From the NCBI GenBank assembly GCA_052034005.1, contig JBPOJB010000037.1, positions 1 to 64,000 of the forward strand: a stretch of 64,000 nt of DNA. Reading direction: 5' to 3'. This stretch comes from JAAYDI01 sp052034005 (GTDB lineage Bacteria; Planctomycetota; Planctomycetia; Pirellulales; Pirellulaceae). Positions within the stretch are counted from its first letter, which is position 1, and each line of letters starts with the position of its first letter. The notes below the pieces were generated by a model. The model had not been told where the DNA came from and ran no database searches. It saw only the letters and a program-made list of their open reading frames with translations. The translations under genes were made by a program, and so were the position numbers. Below, one piece after another: positions 53,874 through 64,000 of this stretch.

Positions 53874-55070
53874 ATGGCTAAGGATACATTCAAACGCGAC
53901 AAACCGCACGTCAACGTAGGTACGATCGGTCATATCGACCATGGCAAGACGACCTTGACGGGGGCCATCCTGGCGGCCCAGGCCACCAAGGGGTTGGCCA
54001 CGTTCAAGTCGTACGCCGACATCGCCAAGGGCGGGACGGTCCGCGATGCGACCAAGACCGTGACGATTGCGGTGGCGCACGTCGAGTACGAGAGCGACAA
54101 GCGGCACTACGCCCACATCGATTGCCCGGGTCACGCGGACTTCATCAAGAACATGATCACCGGTGCCGCCCAGATGGACGGTGCCATCCTGGTCGTCTCG
54201 GCGGCGGACGGCCCGATGCCGCAGACCAAGGAGCACGTGTTGCTGGCCCGCCAGGTGGATGTGCCGGCCATCGTCGTGTTCCTCAACAAGGTCGACCTGG
54301 TGGACGACGCGGAACTGCTGGATCTGGTGGAGATCGAGGTGCGGGAGCTGCTCGACAAGTACGGCTTCCCGGGCGACGAGATCCCGATTATTCGCGGCGA
54401 CAGCCTGACCGCCTACAAGAACCCGAACGATCCGGCGGCGACCAAGTGCATCAGCGAGCTGATGGACGCGATCGACGCGTACATCCCCGAGCCGCAGCGG
54501 GTGATCGACAAGCCGTTCCTGATGGCGATCGAAGACGTGTTCTCGATCGAAGGGCGCGGCACGGTGGCCACGGGCCGTATCGAGCAGGGGGTCGTGAAGG
54601 TCGGTGACGAAGTGGAGATCGTGGGGCTGTCCAACCAGAGCCGCAAGACGACCTGCACCGGGGTGGAGATGTTCCGCAAGATCCTCGACGAAGGCCGCGC
54701 CGGAGACAACGTCGGCTGCCTGCTGCGCGGCATCAAGCGGGACGAAATCGAGCGCGGCCAGGTGCTGGCCAAGCCCGGTTCGATCACGCCCCACACCGAA
54801 TTCGAGGCGGAAGTGTACTGCCTCTCCAAAGATGAAGGGGGACGGCACACGCCGTTCTTCAGCGGCTACCGGCCGCAGTTCTACTTCCGGACCACCGACG
54901 TGACCGGGACCGCCAACCTGGTGGAAGCCGAGATGTGCATGCCGGGCGACAACGTGCGGCTCCAGATCGAATTGCACAAGCCGATCGCCATGGAAGACGG
55001 CGTGCGGTTCGCGATCCGCGAAGGCGGCCGCACCGTCGGCTCCGGCGTCGTCACGAAGGTGGTCAAGTAG
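53874..55070 (+). CDS. tuf: Elongation factor Tu with variant switch I
   Basis: EF-Tu carries aminoacyl-tRNA to the ribosome. The 398-residue protein has GHIDHGKTT (P-loop), DCPGHADFIKNM (switch II, with the catalytic His), NKVDLVDD and a SAA-type G5 region, and domains 2 and 3 are complete to the SGVVTKV end. Switch I reads GGTVRDATKTVTIAVAHVEYE, where most bacteria have a GITI segment; the Thr that coordinates magnesium is kept. I recall the same variant in other planctomycetes. The ATG at 53874 gives the MAKDTFKR start. tRNA-Trp follows after 28 bases. Confidence 0.96.
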   Translation: MAKDTFKRDKPHVNVGTIGHIDHGKTTLTGAILAAQATKGLATFKSYADIAKGGTVRDATKTVTIAVAHVEYESDKRHYAHIDCPGHADFIKNMITGAAQMDGAILVVSAADGPMPQTKEHVLLARQVDVPAIVVFLNKVDLVDDAELLDLVEIEVRELLDKYGFPGDEIPIIRGDSLTAYKNPNDPAATKCISELMDAIDAYIPEPQRVIDKPFLMAIEDVFSIEGRGTVATGRIEQGVVKVGDEVEIVGLSNQSRKTTCTGVEMFRKILDEGRAGDNVGCLLRGIKRDEIERGQVLAKPGSITPHTEFEAEVYCLSKDEGGRHTPFFSGYRPQFYFRTTDVTGTANLVEAEMCMPGDNVRLQIELHKPIAMEDGVRFAIREGGRTVGSGVVTKVVK

Positions 55071-55098
55071 GCGGCGGGCCGCGGCCAGGGATCATTGC

Positions 55099-55174
55099 AG
55101 GGGTGTAGCTCAATTGGCAGAGCGTTGGTCTCCAAAACCAAAGGTTGCGAGTTCGATTCCCGCCGCCCCTGCCA
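55099..55174 (+). tRNA. tRNA-Trp (anticodon CCA) with encoded CCA end
   Basis: Acceptor AGGGGTG pairs with CGCCCCT, the D arm has GCTCAATTGGCAGAGC, the anticodon is CCA in the loop CTCCAAA, and the T arm is GCGAGTTCGATTCCCGC with one A-C mismatch. The discriminator G at 55171 is followed directly by CCA (55172-55174), unlike the other tRNAs here, and then by seven T. It lies between tuf and secE, the common bacterial order. Confidence 0.93.
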
Positions 55175-55221
55175 TTTTTTTCGTTCGCAACACTGTCGAT
55201 CAGCCGATGGGGAAAGACAAC

Positions 55222-55635
55222 ATGTCCTGGTTGGCCGCCTTCGTGCAGGAGCTCTTCCAACTCGGCGTGTACAAGAAGAGCCAAGGGCGGATCGCCCGGC
55301 AAGTCACCTGCGCCGTCGTCTGGGCGGTGGTCGCCGTCATGGCCTGGCGCATCTGGGTGACGCTCGGCACCGGGTCGGCCTCGCGGTTCTGGATCTGCGG
55401 TGCGATCCTGCCCGCCGGCCTGTGGCTGGGCTACCGGCTGGTGAACGTCCCCCAGTTCGCCGACTTCCTGATCGCGGTGGAAGCCGAGATGAACAAGGTG
55501 TCCTGGCCGGCGCGCGGCGAGTTGATCCGCAGTTCGTTCGTGGTCATCTTCGTGATCTTCGCGCTGGCCGCCGTGCTCTTCGGGTACGACCTGATCTGGC
55601 GGCAGTTTTTCGTGTTCATCGGAGTGCGGTCCTGA
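55222..55635 (+). CDS. secE: Preprotein translocase subunit SecE
   Basis: This membrane protein of about 137 residues has three hydrophobic helices, as in gammaproteobacterial SecE, around residues 26-44, 55-73 and 105-125. Just before the last helix is the conserved cytosolic motif EMNKVSWPARGELIRSS, diagnostic for SecE, which clamps SecY. The ATG at 55222 with GGGGAAA upstream is preferred; an ATG five codons earlier has no ribosome site. nusG follows after 84 bases. Confidence 0.88.
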   Translation: MSWLAAFVQELFQLGVYKKSQGRIARQVTCAVVWAVVAVMAWRIWVTLGTGSASRFWICGAILPAGLWLGYRLVNVPQFADFLIAVEAEMNKVSWPARGELIRSSFVVIFVIFALAAVLFGYDLIWRQFFVFIGVRS

Positions 55636-55719
55636 ACGTGCAGTCGCGCTGGTGGCCGGCCGCGGAGGCCGCGTGGTGGAGGCGATGGTGGTGGTTCGAG
55701 TGACCCCTATGTCGAGGGT

Positions 55720-56475
55720 GTGAAGGTGGCAGGCGACCCGGAAACCCGTGATCAGTGGACTCCCGACGCGCCGCAGGACGAACCGGGTCCCGGCGCGCCG
55801 GCGACCCCCGAAGCCGACGTCTCGCCCCCGGCCGTGACGCCGCCGGAGGAGACGACCGCCGGCCAGGACGCGACACAAGACGCGGCACAGGATGCCGGCC
55901 AGGACGCGGCACAGGACGCGGCCGAACAAGAAGAGCCCAAGCAGTGGTACATCCTCAAAGTCCAAGTCAACCGGGAAGAGTCGATCCGCCGGGCCCTGGA
56001 GCGGCGCGTGAAGGTGGCCGGCTTGGAACCGTATTTCGGCGAGATCCTGATCCCGACCGAGGATGTGGCGGAGTACAACAAGAGCGGCAAGCGGCGGATC
56101 GTCAAGAAGAAGCTCTACCCGGGCTACTTGATGATCCACCTGGCGTTGAACGACGACACGTGGTTCCTGGTGCGCGAGACGCCGGGGATCGGCGACTTCA
56201 CCGGCTCAGCCGGCAAGCCGACCCCGATGGCCGACCACGAGGTGCAGCGCATTGTCACGTCGACCAAGGGCGTGGAGTCGGGCGAGACGCCGGTCAAGAC
56301 GGCGATCCCCTACAAGCCGGGCGATCGCGTGCGGGTCAAGGAGGGGTATTTCGAGAACTTTGAAGGGGATGTCGAGTCGACGGACGAGGCCAACGGGCGC
56401 ATCACGGTGATGATCAACATCTTCGGCCGGTCCACCCCGGTGGAACTCGAGCACTGGCAGGTGGAGTCGGTCTAG
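55720..56475 (+). CDS. nusG: Transcription termination/antitermination protein NusG with extended N-terminus
   Basis: The C-terminal 180 of 251 residues are NusG: an NGN domain (WYILKVQVNREESIRRALERRV, KKKLYPGYLMIHL) and a KOW domain (GDRVRVKEGYFENFEGDVESTD). NusG keeps RNA polymerase moving and links it to Rho or the ribosome. An extra 70 N-terminal residues are Pro- and acid-rich and include about five QDA-type tetrapeptide repeats (residues about 47-68). The start is a GTG at 55720 with GAGG just upstream. Other starts would cut into the repeats. Confidence 0.9.
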   Translation: MKVAGDPETRDQWTPDAPQDEPGPGAPATPEADVSPPAVTPPEETTAGQDATQDAAQDAGQDAAQDAAEQEEPKQWYILKVQVNREESIRRALERRVKVAGLEPYFGEILIPTEDVAEYNKSGKRRIVKKKLYPGYLMIHLALNDDTWFLVRETPGIGDFTGSAGKPTPMADHEVQRIVTSTKGVESGETPVKTAIPYKPGDRVRVKEGYFENFEGDVESTDEANGRITVMINIFGRSTPVELEHWQVESV

Positions 56476-56536
56476 GGCGACGGCGGCCCGCAGGGGTCGG
56501 ACATGCCTTCAGCAGCAGCAAGACGGCGGAGCGAAT

Positions 56537-56965
56537 ATGGCGAAGCAGATGGTGGGACAGGCGAAGTTCCAGGTGCCGGGCGGGCAGGCGACTCCCGCGC
56601 CGCCGGTGGGCACTTCGCTCGGCAGGTTCGGCATCAACCTGGGGCAGTTCGTGCAGCAGTTCAACGACCGCACCAAGGAGTACAACGGCACGCCGATCCC
56701 GGTGATCGTCACGGTGTTCAACGACCGCAGTTTCGAGTTCGTGACCAAGAGCCCGCCGGCCGCCTCGCTGCTCAAGCAGGCGGCCGGGATCGCCAAGGGG
56801 TCCGGGACGCCCAACCGGGAGAAAGTGGGCACGGTCACCCAGGCGCAGGTGGAGGAGATCTGCCGCAAGAAGATGGCGGACCTCAACGCGCGGGACATCG
56901 AACACGCGCGGCGGATGGTCGAGGGGACTGCCCGCAGCATGGGGTTGGAGATAACGGAAGGGTAG
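56537..56965 (+). CDS. rplK: Large ribosomal subunit protein uL11
   Basis: This 142-residue protein matches uL11: KFQVPGGQATPAPPVGTSLGRFGIN, then FNDRTKEYNGTPIPVIVTV, then KSPPAASLLKQAAGI and the C-terminal RNA-binding domain ending in ARSMGLEI. It forms the base of the L7/L12 stalk where factors bind. rplA follows after four bases. Confidence 0.96.
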   Translation: MAKQMVGQAKFQVPGGQATPAPPVGTSLGRFGINLGQFVQQFNDRTKEYNGTPIPVIVTVFNDRSFEFVTKSPPAASLLKQAAGIAKGSGTPNREKVGTVTQAQVEEICRKKMADLNARDIEHARRMVEGTARSMGLEITEG

Positions 56966-56969
56966 TCTC

Positions 56970-57647
56970 ATGACGCACAAGTCCAAACGGTACCAGGCGA
57001 TGGCCAAGACGTGTGACCGCGTGCCGCTGCCGTTGGCCGAGGCGATTGCCCGGCTCAAGGCGTTCGGCACCACGAAGTTCGACCAGACGGTGGAGATCCA
57101 CATGCGGCTGGGGATCGACCCCAAGCAGGCGGACCAACTGGTGCGCGGCTCGATCGTGCTCCCGCATGGGATCGGCAAGTCGCAGCGCGTGGTGGTCTTC
57201 GCCAAAGGCGACCTGGCCGACGTGGCCCGCGACGCCGGCGCCGACGAAGTGGGTCAGGAGGAGCTGGCCAAGCGGATCCAGGACGGGTGGCTGGAGTTCG
57301 ATGTGTGCATTGCGACGCCCGACATGATGGGGGTGGTCGGGCGCCTGGGCAAGGTGCTCGGCCCGCGCGGCTTGATGCCCTCGCCGCGCAGCGGCACCGT
57401 GACGCAGGATGTCGCCAAGGTCGTGCGCGAGTACAAGGCGGGGAAGGTCGAGTTCCGCAACGACTCGGGCGGCAACGTCCACGCCGTGGTCGGCAAGATC
57501 AGCTTCGACGCGGCCCGGCTGCAGGAGAACGTCCAGGCGTTCATCGACCGGATCCTGGCGATGAGGCCCAGCAGCGTCAAGGGTACGTTTGTGCGGACCA
57601 TCGCCTTGTGCGCGACCATGAGTCCGTCGATCCGCGTGGCGGCCTGA
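56970..57647 (+). CDS. rplA: Large ribosomal subunit protein uL1
   Basis: This 225-residue protein has uL1 motifs: TKFDQTVEIHMRLGIDPKQADQLVRGSIVLPHG, IATPDMMGVVGRLGKVLGPRGLMPSPRSGTVT and a late FVRTIALCATMSPSIRV. In many bacteria uL1 represses its own rplK-rplA message; no such leader site could be pinned here. The order rplK-rplA-rplJ-rplL is standard. Confidence 0.96.
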   Translation: MTHKSKRYQAMAKTCDRVPLPLAEAIARLKAFGTTKFDQTVEIHMRLGIDPKQADQLVRGSIVLPHGIGKSQRVVVFAKGDLADVARDAGADEVGQEELAKRIQDGWLEFDVCIATPDMMGVVGRLGKVLGPRGLMPSPRSGTVTQDVAKVVREYKAGKVEFRNDSGGNVHAVVGKISFDAARLQENVQAFIDRILAMRPSSVKGTFVRTIALCATMSPSIRVAA

Positions 57648-57702
57648 CCGGCGCGCGGGATGGTGAAGTGCAACCAAAGCAGCGTGTGGTGGCTGAATAA
57701 CA

Positions 57703-58236
57703 ATGAGCAAATATGTCAAGAACCTCGTGGTCCAGGAAATCGCACAGCGGCTCCAAGGGGTCGACGATGCGCTGCTGGTCAACGTGATCGGCATGGACGC
57801 CAACCAGACGGTCGCGCTGCGGCGCGGGCTGCGCGAGAAGAACATGCACCTGCTGGTGGTCAAGAACGGCATGGCGCGGCGCGCCACCGCAGGGACGCCC
57901 CTGGCGCCGGCCTTTCAAGACGCCGAAGGGGCGCTGGCCGTGGTCTGGGGCGGCGAGGACTTCATCACGCTGGTCAAGGAAGTCGCGCGACTGGACAAGT
58001 CGAACGAGTACGAACATTTCCAGGCTCGCGGCGGCGTGATGGACGGCGAGCGGCTGTCACCCGAGCGGGTGCGGGAAATCGCCAAGTGGCCCAACCGCCT
58101 GGAGCAGCTGAGCATCCTCTCCGGGCAGATCCTAGCGCCCGGCGCCCAGCTGGTCTCCCAGATCCTGGGTCCCGGCGGGGCCTTGGCCAGCCAGATCGAG
58201 AAAAAGGCCGAAGGGGAGGAATCGTCGCCCGCCTGA
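57703..58236 (+). CDS. rplJ: Large ribosomal subunit protein uL10
   Basis: This 177-residue protein has the uL10 pattern of an N-terminal globular domain (LVVQEIAQRLQG, MHLLVVKNGMARRAT) and a C-terminal helix for L7/L12 dimers (EQLSILSGQILAPGAQLVSQILGPGGALASQIEKKAE). It anchors the stalk to the ribosome. rplA ends 55 bases upstream, and a gap of 159 bases separates it from rplL. Confidence 0.94.
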   Translation: MSKYVKNLVVQEIAQRLQGVDDALLVNVIGMDANQTVALRRGLREKNMHLLVVKNGMARRATAGTPLAPAFQDAEGALAVVWGGEDFITLVKEVARLDKSNEYEHFQARGGVMDGERLSPERVREIAKWPNRLEQLSILSGQILAPGAQLVSQILGPGGALASQIEKKAEGEESSPA

Positions 58237-58395
58237 ACGCGCGGGCGCGCCCCGAGGCGCCGCCGGCCACTCGCGGGGCGGGGCCCCGAGTCGCCCCGGC
58301 GGCCACAACCATGATATCCATTGACTGTTTCACGGTAGCGCCTGGTGCCGCTCCCGCGCGGCACGCAGCACTTTTGGGAAAGGGAACCATCCGCC

Positions 58396-58806
58396 ATGTC
58401 TGATAGCACTGCCACCGTCGAGTTCTCCGCGGATTGCAAGGAGCTGGGCGACAAGATCGCCGGCTTGACGCTCAAGCAAGCCAAGGAACTGAGTGATTAC
58501 CTCAAGGAGGTGTACAAGATCGAGCCCGCGGCGGGCGGCGGCATCGTGATGGCGGCCGCCCCGAGCGAGGGCGGCCCGGCCGCCGCCGAAGCCAAGACGG
58601 AGTGGGACGTGGTGCTCACGGGCTTCGGCGACAAGAAACTGAACGTGGTGAAAGTCGTCAAGAACATGACCGGCGCCACGCTGATGGACGCCAAGAAGAT
58701 GGTCGAGAGCGCGCCGGTCGCCATCAAGGAAAAGGTCTCGAAGGAAGAGGCCGAGAAGATCAAGGCCGAACTGGAAGAAGCCGGCGGGTCGGTCGAACTC
58801 AAGTAA
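58396..58806 (+). CDS. rplL: Large ribosomal subunit protein bL12 (L7/L12)
   Basis: This 136-residue protein has the N-terminal dimerisation helices (LTLKQAKELSDYLKEVYKIE), an Ala/Gly/Pro hinge, and the C-terminal factor-binding domain TEWDVVLTGFGDKKLNVVKVVK, EAEKIKAELEEAGGSVELK. The ATG at 58396 gives the MSDS start. rpoB begins about 257 bases downstream; that gap has no gene I recognise. Confidence 0.95.
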   Translation: MSDSTATVEFSADCKELGDKIAGLTLKQAKELSDYLKEVYKIEPAAGGGIVMAAAPSEGGPAAAEAKTEWDVVLTGFGDKKLNVVKVVKNMTGATLMDAKKMVESAPVAIKEKVSKEEAEKIKAELEEAGGSVELK

Positions 58807-59063
58807 TCCACCGATTCCTGACGATGCGTCGCGCGCGGTCCGAGTCGCCGGGCGGGATGCAGGTTGAGCACGCTTGATTCTCAATGTCCTTCAGTGCAAG
58901 CGTTCGTGTGTGCTTGTGTTGCGCGGAGGAGAAGGTGCGCGCCGGTGCTCCCCCGCCCGGGCAGGGGTCCACCACCTGCCGCCCCGTCGTGCGCCATCGA
59001 CCTCCGGACGCCGCCCCCGGGCGGCCCGTTTCGTGAACCGCTTTGCATGGAGCTTCGTTGCAC

Positions 59064-62786
<3,723 letters not shown>

Positions 62787-62879
62787 CCCCGCGCGGAGCA
62801 TCCTCCGCCGGGCCACCCACGCGGACAACACGACAGACGATCACCACCGCACCGGGATTTCGATAAGGAGCACGGGCAC

Positions 62880-64000
62880 ATGACCATCGGCGAAAGCTCA
62901 TATGATCGCATTAATGACTATGCGTCGGTCAAGATCAGCCTGGCGCGGCCGCATGATATCCGCAGCTGGTCGTTCGGCGAGGTGAAGAAGCCCGAGACGA
63001 TCAACTACCGCACCTACCGGCCGGAGAAGGACGGCCTGTTCTGCGAGCGGATCTTCGGCCCGGAGAAGGACTGGGAATGCGCCTGCGGCAAGTACCGGGG
63101 CATGAAATACAAGGGCATGATCTGCGACCGCTGCGGCGTGAAAGTCACCCACTCGCGCGTCCGCCGCAAGCGGATGGGCCACATCGAACTGGCCGCCCCG
63201 GTCGTGCACATCTGGTTCTTCAAGGCCATGCCCAGCCGACTGGGCAACCTCCTGAACATGAAGACGACCAGCCTGGAGAAGATCATCTACTTCCAGGACT
63301 ACGTCGTCATCAACCCCGGCGACACGGAACTGGAACGGCAACAACTGCTCACCGAAGAGGAGTACCGGGCGGCCCGCGACCAGTACGGCGAGGGGAGCTT
63401 CGAGGCCGACATGGGCGCCGAGGCCATCCGCGCCCTGCTCAAGTCGCTCGACCTCGTCAAGCTCTCCGAACAGCTGCGCACGGAGCTGGCCGAGACCCGC
63501 TCCAAACAGAAGACCAAGGACCTGACCAATCGGCTGAAGATCGTCGAGGCGATCCGCGACAGCGACAACCAGCCGGAATGGATGGTGCTGGACGCCATCC
63601 CGGTCATCCCGCCCGACCTCCGCCCCCTCGTGCTGCTGGATTCCGGCAACTTCGCCACGAGCGATTTGAACGATCTCTACCGGCGGATCATCAACCGCAA
63701 CAATCGCCTGCGGAAACTCGTTGACTTGAACGCGCCGGAAGTGATCATCCGCAATGAGAAACGCATGCTGCAGCAGTCGGTCGACGCCCTGTTCGACAAC
63801 AACCGCTGCAAGCGGCCCGTGCTGGGCAGCAGCAACCGGCCCCTCAAATCGCTGACCGACATGATCAAGGGGAAGCAGGGCCGGTTCCGCGAGAATCTGC
63901 TCGGCAAACGCGTCGACTACTCGGCGCGCAGCGTGATCGTGGTCGGGCCCACGCTCAAGCTGCACCAGTGCGGCCTGCCCAAGAAAATCGCGCTCGAACT
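62880..64000 (+). CDS. rpoC: RNA polymerase beta-prime subunit, N-terminal part
   Basis: The gene begins at the ATG at 62880 (AAGGAG nine bases upstream) and runs off the right edge, so only about 373 residues are seen. It has the RpoC N-terminus KISLARPHDIRSWSFGEVKKPETINYRT, the zinc-binding region CACGKYRGMKYKGMICDRCGVKVT and RFRENLLGKRVDYSARSVIVVGP. The catalytic NADFDGD lies beyond the window. Confidence 0.97.
   Translation, partial: MTIGESSYDRINDYASVKISLARPHDIRSWSFGEVKKPETINYRTYRPEKDGLFCERIFGPEKDWECACGKYRGMKYKGMICDRCGVKVTHSRVRRKRMGHIELAAPVVHIWFFKAMPSRLGNLLNMKTTSLEKIIYFQDYVVINPGDTELERQQLLTEEEYRAARDQYGEGSFEADMGAEAIRALLKSLDLVKLSEQLRTELAETRSKQKTKDLTNRLKIVEAIRDSDNQPEWMVLDAIPVIPPDLRPLVLLDSGNFATSDLNDLYRRIINRNNRLRKLVDLNAPEVIIRNEKRMLQQSVDALFDNNRCKRPVLGSSNRPLKSLTDMIKGKQGRFRENLLGKRVDYSARSVIVVGPTLKLHQCGLPKKIALE

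Overview
This is a GC-rich bacterial chromosome segment with no sign of plasmid, phage or insertion-sequence material. Several features point to the Planctomycetes/PVC lineage, probably Planctomycetota. They include a small basic protein of the type conserved in Chlamydiae, Verrucomicrobia and Planctomycetes (5397-5624), an EF-Tu with an unusual switch I, a sigma factor carrying several N-terminal HTH segments, a DUF3299-like membrane protein, and secreted proteins I know only from planctomycetes as uncharacterised families. I assign this from recognised protein features, not from a database search.

Left part (0-16 kb). A leftward group carries hemW, an RNase Z-like hydrolase and scpA. A pentapeptide-repeat protein (+) and a leftward LarA-like racemase follow. 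Next comes a leftward run: small basic protein, Ser/Thr kinase, accD, a histidine-phosphatase-like pseudoenzyme, rpe and scpB. The stretch from 9.9 to 15.4 kb is a carbohydrate module: a ketose 3-epimerase-like TIM barrel, a Gfo/Idh/MocA oxidoreductase, a cupin-like sugar isomerase candidate and a divergent DUF4432/aldose-epimerase-like gene.

Middle (15-34 kb). This holds a DUF3299 protein, an orphan ABC ATPase, smpB, lipB-lipA (with an odd lipB) and a zinc-ribbon/lemA/M48 protease membrane module. An acetyl-CoA block follows: a CoA-transferase fused to a Pat-type GNAT, an ADP-forming acyl-CoA synthetase and AcsA. After it come a MATE transporter, a PIG-L deacetylase, a zinc alcohol dehydrogenase and a DegT aminotransferase.

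Right part (34-64 kb). A PEP-synthase regulatory protein meets rplM-rpsI. Then come an orphan transhydrogenase alpha subunit, a thioredoxin-domain (DUF255) protein with panB, three secreted proteins of unknown function, and a leftward rpmA-obg-coaX-mnmE-like-methyltransferase group. The sigma factor follows. The window ends in the classic translation/transcription block: tRNA-Thr, Tyr, Gly, Thr, tuf, tRNA-Trp, secE, nusG, rplK, rplA, rplJ, rplL, rpoB and the start of rpoC, which runs off the right edge.

Most of the window is housekeeping. The parts most worth a second look are these: the rearranged acetyl-CoA node, where a Pat-like acetyltransferase domain sits on a CoA-transferase next to AcsA; the HTH-rich sigma factor that appears to lack region 3; a LipB without the expected catalytic Lys and Cys; an MnmE-like GTPase without the C-terminal Cys; a phosphatase fold without its catalytic histidines; and a pair of tandem palindromes upstream of the kinase. 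I found no CRISPR array, prophage, transposase or clearly new multigene defence system. Promoters are read by eye from -35/-10 similarity and are tentative.
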